From Amphibalanus amphitrite (lineage: Eukaryota > Arthropoda > Thecostraca > Balanomorpha > Balanidae), in the NCBI RefSeq assembly GCF_019059575.1, contig NW_024883023.1:1-64000 (forward strand): a stretch of 64,000 nucleotides of DNA, written 5' to 3'. The notes beneath the pieces are model-generated. The model saw nothing but the letters and a program-made list of their open reading frames with translations, did not search any database and was not told the DNA's origin. Below are positions 24,498-36,030 of this stretch, piece by piece; position 1 is the first letter of the stretch, and every line of letters begins with the position of its first letter. A program made the position numbers and the translations under genes.

Positions 24498-24747
24498 TTA
24501 ACCCACGAGCCGCTGGGGGGGGGCATAAAGTTGCCCCCTTTACGTTTTGTAAATATCTCCGAAACCTGATGAGCTACGAACGTGAAACTTGGCATAGCTT
24601 CAAATGAATACCTAGGCAATGTTTGAGAAAAGTTTGGTGGTTGTAGCACCTAAGATGACGTCACAGTGACGTCATAAAGTTTTGCCGTTTTCCGATATGG
24701 ACCGTTTCTGACGACGCTGAGCATGAAACCCAACTGTAAGTGAACTA

Positions 24748-26409
24748 TTATGCATTTCAGACCCTGTGGAACAGTCCTTTTCGGCTATTTCTCGTTGTAT
24801 ATGCGTTTGATCTTAACCAAATTTTGACATTGGTAGTTTGAGAGCCCTACCTAATTTTTATCAATATGGTCTATTAACAAAAACTGAAAAATAAGGGCAC
24901 TTGTCATTGACTGATAGTGTTAAGGTCTTCAGAGCCCTGCTTAGAGGCTGACACAGGCTGGGCGCTATCTCCCCTCTGATTGGTCGTGGCGTACTAGCAC
25001 ACTGCGGCTTGGCTCCGCCCACTTGCGGTCCAGCCTCGGGTCATGTCGGCGGCAGTCGCAGTCTGGCCGGCCGGCATGCGGGCCGCGCGCGCAGCGCAGC
25101 GGAGTGGAGCACTTGTTTGCACGTCATGAACTTTTAATAAGCTGTCCTACGACAAATAAGGACGGAGGAAACGAAAGACAGAGACAAAGATGGTAGACCA
25201 GAGACAAGTGACGGAGATTAAGATTATATACGAGAGACTGACAAGGGGGAGTGAAGGATTGGAGATCATCAACTCTCGATATTGCGCAATGCCATAGGCG
25301 CGGGAGCCGGGGGGGCAGTGGGGGCAGCTTGCCCCCCCCCCCCAACTCTGGGGCCGTGGGGGCGGTGCCCCCACAGCTTTGAGACGGAATACCACACTTT
25401 TTTTGCAAATGTGTTTTCTTTTTTGTTGAAAAAGCCGAGGGGTAAAAAATAAGTGGCCTAAAACCGGTGAGAAAACTCGATTTTGGGGTACCCTAGGTTA
25501 ATCTCTATTATGGTGTGCCCCCCCAGTCGGAAAGTAGTTCCCGCGCCCCTACGCAATGCACATCTACCTACATTTTCAGACTGAGTCATCCTCTCTTTCT
25601 GTTTTAATGTTTTTTGGCCCAAAGATCTATCAACGATATCCTCAAAGTATTGTGGAACTATTATGGAAAGATTGAATATTTTTACACCAAAAAATAACAA
25701 TTTTATTCTTTAAAAAAAAAAACGAAATGCAAGTACATATGTGGATATCCTCAATTAAATAAGGCCGTCGAATGTCACATACCACAGCACATACGTATCT
25801 AAAGACAACCCAGTAGATTCTGTTTCCTTACTCTTTAAATGCACCATAGCCTGTAGGAAAACAGGGCAGCGGAGAAGCTCGCCATAAATTATTGAAAGTA
25901 AGATTCTTTTAATTTTGTAGGGAATAACATTCTGGAGCTTACTCTGCAGTTGGAAGGAGTGGTTATCGCTTTATACATACACCGATCTGCACTGCATTGC
26001 ATTTTTCATCCTTATTCTCTCCGCGCGAGATACGACACATATTCACGCAAGGACACCTGCGTTAGCGTGCGTCCTGTTCCAGTCCGCCAGAGCTCCGCAC
26101 CGCCCTGACCCCGAGCGGCCAATGACCGGTCTCGGTGTCGCGGCGCAGTGGGCGGAGCTTAGCTGTGGCGCAACAGCTGACGCTGCTACGTCATGCTAGC
26201 CTCTACCACGGCGCAGAGTTTTCCGATCAATTTTTACCATTACAAGTCAATGACAAGTGCCTTTCATTTTGACAATTTGTGAAAAGACCATATTAGTAAA
26301 AATTAGGTAGGCCCTTGAAACTCATTGTGTCAAAGTTTGGTTGAAATCAAGCGTATAGGTAACGAGAAAGAGCCAAAAAGGACTGTTCCAGGGGGTCTGA
26401 AATGCATAG
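24748..26409. mobile_element. 1.66-kb element with ~190-bp inverted repeats, TA target
   Basis: The empty site in the sister copy reads GAACTAGACAGC; here TA flanks both sides. Ends TTATGCATTTCAGACCC / GGGTCTGAAATGCATAG. Arms extend about 190 bp inward to CACTTGTCATTGACT. The interior is GC-rich and non-coding. Tc1/mariner-like or another TA-targeting family. Confidence 0.85.
25293..25551. mobile_element. 259-bp hAT-type MITE with exact 8-bp duplication
   Basis: CGCAATGC at 25285-25292 and 25552-25559. Ends CATAGGCGCGGGA and TCCCGCGCCCCTA. Inner G/C runs. It sits inside the TA-target element, which sits inside the TTAA element. Confidence 0.85.
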
Positions 26410-26754
26410 TAGACAGCACCTGCTGTCATCCTAAAACATCTAACTACACTTCCATCTAGTTTCTGACCAATAATCGGTCCTTTATATTCGGTCCCATATA
26501 TCTGATGTATCGTGAGGAATATGAGAGTCGCAAATCTATAATTTCACATATGACGTCACTGTGACGTCATTTCAAATGGGATCAACGCCAAATTTGGACA
26601 CAACCTCGGCTAGGTATTCAGGAAGATGTGTGCAAAGTTTCGCTTCTCTATCTCTTCGCATTGCGACGATATCGTTGCAGGAGAAAAGGGGGCAACTATA
26701 TGCCCCCCCCAGCGGCCGGCGGGTGGCGCGGAGGCCCAGCGGCCGCCGGGTTAA

Positions 26755-27241
26755 ATTTTAGTCGCACGGTCCATTCACCATGATCTGTTCCTTCCGTTCC
26801 CCATCCATACTGATAATCCCTGAAGCCACACATCTCCAGTCCTCACCTTCATATAAAATTCTCCCGGCCAACATATGACCGTCGGCCTGCACGACAAAAT
26901 TATTCGGTCGCCAGTCTGTCCGGCGGCGTCCCCACCGCAGAACATCCGGTCCGTCGTCCGCGGCTCGTCTCCGGGCGGCTCCGGGTGGCTCCGGAGGCGG
27001 CTCCGGGCGGCTCCGGGCGGCTCCGGGCGGCGGCTGATACCGGCCCGGCGGCGGTGCCGCTGGCACGGGCCGGCCCGGCACTTGTCGTGTCATTGATCGT
27101 CCAGCCGGTTCACTGTGGTCGCCCCAGCACAGCGCCGTGTGCCCGCCGGCGCACTTACCTTGCTCGCAGCGGCCGCCGCGGAGCTGACTTCAGTTGTTGC
27201 GTTGTGGGAGGGGAGGAGTCTTTGGATCCAGATGTGGGGAT
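26755..27241. other. GC-rich island, no gene seen
   Basis: 26880-27200 is very CpG-rich with GGCTCCGGGC repeats; open frames on both strands carry no known motif. Confidence 0.4.
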
Positions 27242-27249
27242 GTAGGGAT

Positions 27250-29040
27250 TAGAGATGCCACAAATTTGCAATTTCATTACCCGCTCCGCCCCGCAGCTAC
27301 CCCTTGCCCAACCACAACTACCCGCAAGCTGATTTTGGCTGAGCCGAACCCGCAAAAAACCCGCAATTTTAAAAACCTGCTTTGCAAGAAAAAAAATGCA
27401 TCTGGGTCAATGCTAGAGCTATATAAACCTTACTTGCTTCATTGCTGTGCAGAAAAAAGACAGCCAAACAAATAGTAAGGACTTGAAATTGCTATGCTAA
27501 GCCCTCAGGAAGTGCACACTGGATAGTGGAAAATGAATAATGCATCAATACATTTGAAATGCCTTTCTGTAAAGAGTTCAGTAAAATCTTTCTCTCACCT
27601 TACCCTTCAGCATTGGCTGAGGATCAAAATTTCACTCTGGCTGCCTCTCAATGTTAGGCTTCTGGAATGATATTGTTATCAAAATGAATGTTGATATAAA
27701 AAGATATGTGATTTCCAGTTAAAAATAAATAGTGAACACGGTGAATAATGAGTATCCAGTCGATCTACACATAAAACAAATCATGCAAAATCCCAGCAAA
27801 AACCAACTGAGCACCAATGAACCACGGATTTCTGGGAACATGCGTCAGAAGCGTCGCCAACAGCTGATTGCAAGAAAGTTACAGCGACTAAATTCTTGCA
27901 GCCGTACCTAGTTAGTGCGAACTTGTTGCGAAAACAGCGTTGCATAATGCATATTCATGTGCCATTCTGATAAAATTATTTTACTGCAGCTACAGTTTTA
28001 CAATTCAGAGTTAATTCACCGGTTAAGAAAAGAGACAGTAAATACTAAATTAAATGTATTAATTTTTTAGATGGTCTTGGTAATCCTCTCTGGCTGGTCC
28101 TCTCTCAGCATACAAATGATAAGGACATAAGAAGACAAAAGAAATGAAAGAAATACGTGGTTTTGAAACATGTATAACTGCTATTTTGAGGTATTCAAAA
28201 ACCAAGACAGAAAAATTGATTGTAAAATTATTATTGCGTCATCAATGACAGCTTTCCTTTGCCTCAGAGACCAAAATTGACGCAGTCAAATGCCAATCCT
28301 TGTCAGAATGTCGGAAGTGCGCCAGTATTGTATTGCGTTATGTTTGGGCCGCATGCCAGTCAATATTTTGATTTTTTGTAAAGGTAATTGGTGTGTTATT
28401 TTCGTAATATAGGGTGGGACAGAACATAGAGTAGGATTAAGGATAGGTTATCAATGAATTTGCAGCAAATTTGGTTTAGCTGATAGCTCTTTTTTATGCC
28501 GACCAGACGCAAATAAAGTAACATGTGGCATTTGCTCTGATTTTCAACATCTCATTTAAGTCTGCGTTCTTCCATAATGTATATCTAGTACACACTGCAC
28601 ATAGACTTCAGTTCAGCTTCCTATAAGTTTGCTTTCAGGTTCTTTTATGTTTTATGGAATGCTTTCATCAGCATTTATTTATGCTTTGTAGTTTGTTGCT
28701 TGTACCCTCCCTGGTTTGGTCATTGCTGGACTGTGGATGCTATTGCTGGTTGTTTTCAGTTTTGCATTTGAAATGTGCTTCCTTGATATATTTTTATATT
28801 TGGTTCTGTTTTAGAAGTTGTTTTGATGAATATTGTATTGTTATTTGTTAACCTGAGCAAATGCACTTGTCATTGTGTTTTGCATCTAAAAAAAATAAAA
28901 AAATAAAATTTATAGGTTCTTAAGTCTGACCGCCAAATACCCGCCACACGACAAGTTTTGCTTATCGAACCCGCCAAAAACCCGGCGGGTTTTGAAAACC
29001 CGCAGAAAGCGGGTTCGCGGGTTCAAAAGTGGCATCTCTA
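27250..29040. mobile_element. hAT element with exact 8-bp duplication GTAGGGAT
   Basis: GTAGGGAT at 27242-27249 and 29041-29048. Ends TAGAGATGCCAC and GTGGCATCTCTA. Subterminal regions carry repeated ACCCGC/GCGGGT words on both sides, as hAT transposase-binding repeats do. The 1.8-kb interior is AT-rich with no transposase, so non-autonomous. Confidence 0.9.
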
Positions 29041-29260
29041 GTAGGGATATTGGGGACCGCTAGATATACGAAGGAAAAATGTGGGGTTATTTTATGGATG
29101 TTCAAATTGGAGGGAGGCCGAGGGAGGCCATTTTGAGGCCCTATTTCCACACGAATTTCAGAGACGTTTAAAATCATATATGGATTGGACAAAGCGGCAA
29201 TCAGAGTTTCAAAGTTGACATCTTTCTCTAGATCGATAGTGTGGAAGAAGTAGAACATTC

Positions 29261-30432
29261 ATAACCCGCGCGGGGCTGGGGTCTCCAGCCGAACGCGCGG
29301 GGCTGGGGGGGGGGGGTAAATTTTACCCCCCTGTTATCTCCCGAACTAATGGTCCGATTTGGAAAATTCGAACGCCAATCGAAAGATCTCATCACGAACA
29401 ACTAAAAACATGTACTTAATTTAAAGTTTGAGGTCAAGGTCAAGGTCAGGTCAAGGGTACAAATTGCAAGTTTCACCAGTATCGGCCTTGCACCGTAGTT
29501 GCCGAAAAATGGAGTCATGGACTGAGACTGATTGCCCAAAACGTGTTCTTAGGCTACCAAGACAATATTCGTTGTATACAATATCATTCAGAGGTCAAGG
29601 TCAAGGTCAGGTCAGGTCAGTTCACCAAAAACAAAATATAGAAAAGGGCATGTTCGACACATGTTTTTTGGGTCATTTTACTCATAGAATTCAATAGGCA
29701 CACTCAATAAGTGACCTGGACCACCTCTGGATGAATTTCAGGTCGAGGTCAGGTCAAGGTCAGGTCAAGTGAGGTCAAATTTTGAAGTTGGTTGTTAAGG
29801 CCTACAAAGGTGTCTATCTGATGCAGTTTTTCATGGCGAATCGAATGGTGCTATTTTTGTTTCCGTACGAGGTCTAAAACTTCCAAAAAAATCATTTTTC
29901 AATTTTTTTGTGTCGTGACGTCATAAAATTTTGAATAACTCCCACATTTTTGAACCGATTCTTCTAAAAATTGGTATGTAGGTGCACATAGACCACTTCT
30001 CTGACATATATTCCGGTTTTTTCGATACATAAAATTTTTTGGAATTTATAACTATTTTCCCCAAAAAGTCAGTTTTTTTAAATTTGGGCCAAAATCCAAA
30101 ATTTTCAAAAAACCGAGATAGCCATTTGATAGACAAAGTAGAAAGACGTATAACCTTTTTTGTTACGTCTTGATTCCCTTAAAAATGAAGATGTTAGCGG
30201 CGTTTGAAATTTTGCCGTTTTTGAGGCGAAAATGGCGAACATGACGTCACTAAAACGTCAATTTCTCAAAAATTTTCCGACGGATTTCGCTCAAATTTTC
30301 AGGGAACGTGTCAAATTGATGTAAAAAAAGGTACTGAAAGTTTGGCGGCGCTGGGCGCCGCCGTTTTTGATATATTGCCAAAATTCGCGAGGGGGGGTAA
30401 AATTTACCCCCCCCCAGCCCCGCGCGGGATAA
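29261..30432. mobile_element. CCCGCGCGGGGCTGGGG family, copy 2, inserted at ATAA
   Basis: ATAA flanks both sides (29261-29264, 30429-30432). Sequence is the inverse orientation of 22589-23785, with the doubled terminus now on the left. TAAATTTTA hairpins at both ends. Direct AGGTCA runs at 29431-29454 and 29592-29620. Confidence 0.85.
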
Positions 30433-31157
30433 GTTACAGCAGACAGCTTTGTTTATTTGTAATGAAGAATATGTATGTATTTATCATTGAGATTCTTGCT
30501 TACCCATAGATGGTATGGATCATAGAACCCAAAGAATATGAACATGGTCTTCTTCGTCAGCGAAGTCATTTTTAGCAATGTAAAATCAATCATGGAAAAT
30601 GGAATTTAACCAGAAAGAGAAATGTCTTTTATATTTATTTTCTAGGATGCTCTGACAGTGTAGATCTTTGATGCTCGTAAATTCTGCCTGAAAGTGTTGG
30701 CGATAGCTTCGCGAAATCTGACAAAGGCGCTTAGATACTGACTCTGCCTCCAATGCTCCTGAAGTTAGATGCCTAAAGTATACCCATAAACAAACAAAGC
30801 GTCTCATATATTTGGTACCCTCTGACAGCAACCCTGCTATCAACGAAAAAGTCCACTGTTGCCGATGCACTTACAATAGCGCATAAAGGCGCCATTGTGA
30901 TCATTTTTCTCGGCGTTCCACGGATTGAGCCAGCTGAGTCGAATAATGTTATCGCCTGTCGAGTGTGCTTCCTGAAATCTGAGAACCGGGAGCAATTTAG
31001 CACGGTTTGAATAGTGTAATTGGGAACACACAGTCATATCAGCACATTTATTGCTTGCTATCACTTTAATTAAGACAGCCTTTTATACCATTAGATATTT
31101 GCTTTTAATCAGCATTGGCAACATAAAGCAAAGCTGCGGAAGCTTGTTCTAGCTATA
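30433..31157. other. Unique sequence, no gene seen
   Basis: Short frames on the minus strand only; no splice-bounded coding pattern recognised. Confidence 0.4.
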
Positions 31158-31789
31158 GGGGAGAGTGAGGCACACTCGTGCAAAAAGATGGGTAAATCCA
31201 TATATCTGTTCTTTGGTTGGTGCAAGGGTAAAATTGTTGAATGTAGCATAAAAAGGAACTATTGCGGATATTTTTCCTCTTTAAAAGTTTTACTCTAAAA
31301 TTATCCTGTCTATTAGAAAAATAGCTTTTAACCCGCGCCCTGCTGGGGGGGTGTTTGAACACCCCCCTTGTGGTTTTTCACGAATATCTCAAAAACGGCG
31401 GCGCGGAGCGCCGCCGTTTTTGGTACACCTTATCATACATCAATTCTACACATGTTGTGAAAATTTCAGACCAATGTCATTCAAGGTCAGGTCACCAGGT
31501 CACTTGAAGTGACTAGAGGTGGAAATGACTAACGTTTTCCAAAATCTTGACTAATGACTGACTAATGACTAATGACAATCTTGGTTGACTGACTTTTGAC
31601 TGACTAATCTTTGGTCTCAAAAGGCTTGATTGACTAATGAATGACTAACGCCATTTTTCTTGATTTTGACTAATATTTGACTAAATTTCGGAATTTGTTA
31701 GCACTGCGTAAATAATTCCGATCGACACTGGAAAAACACAAATCGATCCCAAATTTTCTCCCTAATCATTTTATGGCCAACGCGATGCG

Positions 31790-31924
31790 AAGCCACCGCA
31801 AGATATCTTGTCGGCCGCTACGACGCCTGGTTAGGGAGATAACAGGCGGGGAGGAGGGGGGGGGGGGTAAAATTTATCCCCCCAGCCGGGCGCATTTGGC
31901 CGGCGACCCCCAGTGGGGCGCGGG
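31790..31924. mobile_element. Right-end fragment of a TTAA element (TAAAATTTA hairpin, GTGGGGCGCGGG end)
   Basis: Reads GGGAGATAACAGG, G-run, TAAAATTTATCCCC, GGCCGGCGACC, CAGTGGGGCGCGGG-TTAA. The left part is absent. A near copy lies at 32420-32557. Confidence 0.6.
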
Positions 31925-32130
31925 TTAACCCTCGCCCGGCCATGGCAGAGCATTTTTCGTAACGCGGCCTGGCTGGGTGGGGGGGGGGGGGGGGGTCGAT
32001 GCGATCCTTCTGGCGTTTCGAAACTAAGCGTCGTGGCGTTTCGCAACAAAGACCAGTCGATTGGTCTCAACGAGTACTCGCGATTGGTGGTATATTTTTA
32101 CCATGGGTCAATATTTGACCCGGTTATGAC
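31921..32130. mobile_element. Fragment beginning CCCTCGCCCGGCCATGG at TTAA
   Basis: Starts at the TTAA of the preceding fragment, then a long G-run and GTCGATGCGATCC. It breaks off where the hAT end sequence restarts at 32131. Confidence 0.5.
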
Positions 32131-32557
32131 TAAAGGTGGAAATGACTAACGTTTTCCAAAATCTTGACTAATGACTGACTAATGACTAATGACGATTTTG
32201 GTTGACTGACTTTTGACTGACTAATCTGTCGTCTCAAAAAGCTTGACTGACTAATGAATGACTAACGCCATTTTTCTCGATTTTGACTAATATTTGACTA
32301 AATTTCGGAATATACAAGCAAAGCAAGTTTTTTCGCGAATATCTAAACTTCTAGACGTCTGATCGACACTGGAAGAACACCAATCGATCCCAAATTTTAT
32401 CCCTTATTATTTCATGGCCACCGCGATGCGAAGCCAGCGCAAGATATCTTGTCGGCCACTACGACGCCTGGTTCGGGAGATAACAGGGGGAGGGGGTAAA
32501 ATTTACCCCCTCCAGCCGAGCGCGTTCGGCCGGCGACCCCAGTGGGGCGCGGGTTAA
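32131..32557. repeat. Duplicate of the hAT left end plus TTAA-element right end
   Basis: TAAAGGTGGAAATGACTAACG onward parallels 31514-31924 through CTTGTCGGCC.CTACGACGCC to CAGTGGGGCGCGGG-TTAA. An internal duplication, not a separate insertion, because no matching target duplication is present. Confidence 0.65.
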
Positions 32558-33447
32558 CACTCGCATGTGTGCGGCGTTTGCCAGCGTCTAATGTGTAGGG
32601 GGGGGGGGTCGACTGAACCCCCCCTGCTGTTCGGCCCCTGATCAAGCTAGAGCTTCGCGGGAAAAAAACGAGCGTGCTGCCCGTGAGGAAAGGAAGCCGA
32701 TGATACCCAATTTTAAGGTCCTAGATCATTGGTTGACCTTCCAGGTCAGGTCAATGACCCAAACGTCGGGAAAATCGGGACCTGCTAGAGTTTCGTCGTA
32801 AAGTGAAGCTGTTATGGGGTTTTTCGGGGTGCTGATCACGAACTTCATGTTAGTTTTGATCACAGATGATGTCTGCATGCATTTAGGCCAGGTCGGGTCA
32901 GGTCAGGTCAGGTCGACCAGTAGGCGTCCTGCCGGCTATCCATAGTAGGTGTCAACTACCACTGACGGCGTCGTAGCATGTTACAAAGCCACTAAAACTA
33001 CTTCGTAAATGTTGAAATGGATGCCAAATTCGAAATCAGCCCGAAAAACTACCCTAGAAACATGTAAAATTCGAAAAAGTGAACCGAGGTCATCCAAGGT
33101 CAATGACCTGACCTGACCTTCAGGTGACCTTGACACCCACCGTAATGCGTGGGACGAACATCATTTCAGATGTTTGGACGTTTATAATCACAAAAAGACT
33201 GGAAACGCGCAGATAATGTGAGCTGACATACGCCAAATCGCGATTCCGGCCGAACATGGTCTCGAGAATCTGTTCACAGGTCAAAGGTCATTTGGGTCGG
33301 GGTCATGAAATTTTAAGAGTAGGTGTAAAATTGATCAACTCGAGGGTACTGAAAGTTTTGTCGCGATCGGCCGCTTTTTGCGCGAGTTATTCGCGAAAAA
33401 CCATGGGGGTCCATCCGACCCCCCCCCCCTACACATGCGAGGGTTAG
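32554..33447. mobile_element. TTAA element with CACTCGCATGTG ends
   Basis: TTAA at 32554 and TTAG at 33444; ends CACTCGCATGTGTG / CACATGCGAGGG. G-run TCGACTGAAC C-run hairpin. AGGTCAGGTCAGGTCAGGTC direct repeat near 32895. Reverse-complement relative of 10175-10846. Confidence 0.75.
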
Positions 33448-35373
33448 GTCACCTCACGAAACACGACAAATTAGTCGACTAATATGCACCAAAATCATTG
33501 ACTAATGACTGACTAATGACTAACAAACATTTTGGTTGACTGACTTTTGACTGACTAAAAAAGCGCTTGACTAACGTTAGTCGACTAATTTTTGACTAAT
33601 GACTAATATTCATTTCCACCTCTAGAAGTGACCTCACCTCATAAAAAGTTTCAATGTCTGTCATAGCTACACCGAGTGACCGATCGCTTTGAAACTTTCA
33701 GCGATTGCTAAGAGCAATAGCATGTACAAAATGTATATCTCAGAATTTTGATATCGATGACCTAAGGTCAGGTCAATTTTGCGACCTCCCCATTATAAGT
33801 CAATGGGAGATAATTGAAATGCGCCTCGTTTGGACGAAAGACATTATAAACACTCCCAAACACTGAATTACAAGGGGTTTAGACACACTGAACATGAAAA
33901 TGGTGTCCGTGACCCCTGTTTATGCCCTGAGGTCATCTTAGGTCACGATTGGTATCTAACAGTTTTTCGCAAATAACTTTTGATAGAGGCATGCTAGAGC
34001 GATGCAAACGCCTTAGATGTGTTCAGCTCGACGATACGGATCGACTGATATGCAACATGACCCTTTCCGGTCAGGTCGTGACCTTGACCTGAGGTCAAAT
34101 TTTCAAGTTGACCTTTCAAGGTCAGGTTATAATTCATTCGATGCGTCTTGACGAGAGAAACACGATGCTGGTAAAAGTATGCTCGTACAAGTCTGGGGTC
34201 AAAAGTTATTGCAGAAAAACTGTTTCCGAAAAAATCGGCTATTTTTGCAGTTTTTGCCCCCTGCAGGCAAAACCGTTGACGTTAGGTCAAATCTGAGACA
34301 ATTACTCAGAAAGGGCGTTAATAGGGCTATCGAATGCGCTTTTCCGCGGCGCTGTAGCTCTATTGGTTCCCGAATTATGCGTTAGCTTTTTGGAAATTGT
34401 CGACATTCGACCTGGAAATCGGCGAAATTTTGCCTTCAATGACCTCTGGTGACCTGACCTTTGACCTGACCAAAAAATTGACCGAAGTGATTCCGCGTAT
34501 CGCTACGTGGCCCAGGAGCCGAGTGAGAAGGGGGTGTTCAAACAACCCCCCCCCCCCAGCAGGGCGTGGAAATCCAGGACCCCCAGCCGGGCGCGGGTTA
34601 ATAAATCTGAACGTTTGCACGAAACTGCCCCAGGTATGGGGCACTTTCGTGCAAGGGGTGGGACACTTCCGTGCACCCTGCAAAGTTCGAGGAATTACCG
34701 GGCATTAGCAAAAATTTACCGAAAGAAATTGGCAGGGGGCCATTTCACTCGATTCCCTTCAACAAGAATGTATTGCCCAAAAAATGTAGACAGATTTGAC
34801 TGGCCAACGAGAATGTGCCAACTGCCGGCCATCGACCTGCCCCGTGACCTCGCCAAGGTCGCGTGAATTACTTGTCACGACGTCGCAATCAGCCGAGACT
34901 GAATCAGGCGAGCGTCATAAGTGAAACACACTACAGGTAAAGTCATAAATCGCAAAACCGGAAAAAATATGCACGAATGTGCCCCTAGGCAGTGCGTGCA
35001 CCAACCTGCCCCACAACGGTATTTGTAATATATTTCAAAATTTCTTCTTGAAAAATGGCTTTTTTGCAACAAACAAGTTTGCAGCAGTTCGGTGAATAGA
35101 GTGAGCTTCTTCCCCGCCAATTAAAAAAAAAAACTAAACCGCATTTCGGAGTCAGGATCACGAAAATAGATGCAATGGAGAAAGTTGGGAAAGTGCCCGA
35201 ATAATACAACTTTGTGTTTTTATCAAGCATGATAGCAGATAGAATGTTGTCTTCTGTACACGAATTGGGTGGCTATATTTTCGTAATTTACCTCGAGCTC
35301 GGGCAGTCACTCATGTTCCCATAAACTGCTGAAAACGAATGTGCCCCATGCACGAAAGTGCCCTACTCTCCCT

Positions 35374-36030
35374 TATATCTGGTACTTACGATATGTTTAT
35401 GTATCTAAAGATGCATGAAATAAAATTCGATGCGAAACTGGGTAACTGATTCTTTAAAAAATTGCAGATATTTTGGCGATATTTTTGAAAAACCAATAGA
35501 AAGATACCACTTTTGCTTATTCCAAGTATTCCATTCATTGCAAAAAAGCTCATCAATAATTATCCGTCCATTCATTGATGAAGTAGAAAGGATCATATCA
35601 ACGAAGGTAATCAGCATCAGCAGCATGAGCAGGTACAGCATACAGCATATAGGATTAGGATCCGGATCTTTGCATCGGCTTTCTAGCGGTCATTCAAAGT
35701 TTGCCTTATTTTCTCTAAAGACTGCTGAAAAAATCAGATACGATTGGAACATTCAATTTAACTTGAGGTATAAGAGTGATATGAGATACAATAACTTCTA
35801 TCGCAATACCTAAATCAGTATTTTACTTATTTCATTCATACTGAAATAGTTTTTTATGCCGTTTTTTATACATTCGACATGGTATAAGACTACTAAAAAT
35901 GAACCAGCACGAAAAAGTGCCTCCTAAAGCGCTTATTCAACGAAACTCATTCGGTTATAAATAAGAAATAGGTTCTAAAATATAAATAAGTTATAAAATA
36001 TATAAATATAATATACAAATAAGTTATTAC
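35374..36030. other. AT-rich unique sequence, no gene seen
   Basis: Frames on both strands up to 127 codons, but with no family resemblance or intron signals that support coding. Confidence 0.4.

Larger units (their letters stand above)
24498..26754. mobile_element. TTAA element, CCCACGAGCCGCTGG family, copy 1, split by nested insertions
   Basis: TTAA at 24498 and 26751; ends CCCACGAGCCGCTGGGG / CCCAGCGGCCGCCGGG. Left hairpin G-run GCATAAAGTTGC C-run, right GGGGGCAACTATATGCCCCC. Comparison with the copy at 55818-56576 shows an insertion after GTGAACTA at 24747. Confidence 0.85.
31514..33624. mobile_element. hAT element with GACTAATGACT arrays and 8-bp duplication GAAGTGAC
   Basis: GAAGTGAC at 31506-31513 and 33625-33632; the intact site is visible in the sister copy at 43.0 kb as CGAAGTGACC. 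Ends TAGAGGTGGAAATG and CATTTCCACCTCTA. Subterminal repeats of TGACTAATGACTGAC on both sides. The interior is a patchwork of TTAA-element pieces. Confidence 0.85.
31328..34601. mobile_element. TTAA element, CCCGCGCCCTGCTGGGG family, copy 1, with nested hAT
   Basis: TTAA at 31328 and 34598. Hairpin G-run TGTTTGAACA C-run at left. Next comes the palindrome AAAAACGGCGGCGC-GGA-GCGCCGCCGTTTTT (31390-31420). The right side ends CCCCCAGCCGGGCGCGGG, the doubled terminus also seen at 42007-42056. AGGTCA arrays throughout. Confidence 0.85.
31158..35373. mobile_element. Element with GGGGAGAGTG ends, expanded by nested insertions
   Basis: Left end GGGGAGAGTGAGGCACACTC, right end GTGCCCTACTCTCCC, both with TATA beside them. 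CACGAAAGTGCCCC-type words recur near the right end (34620-34680, 35340-35370). The end resembles that at 47144-48090. Without nested inserts it is about 0.95 kb and non-coding. Confidence 0.7.
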
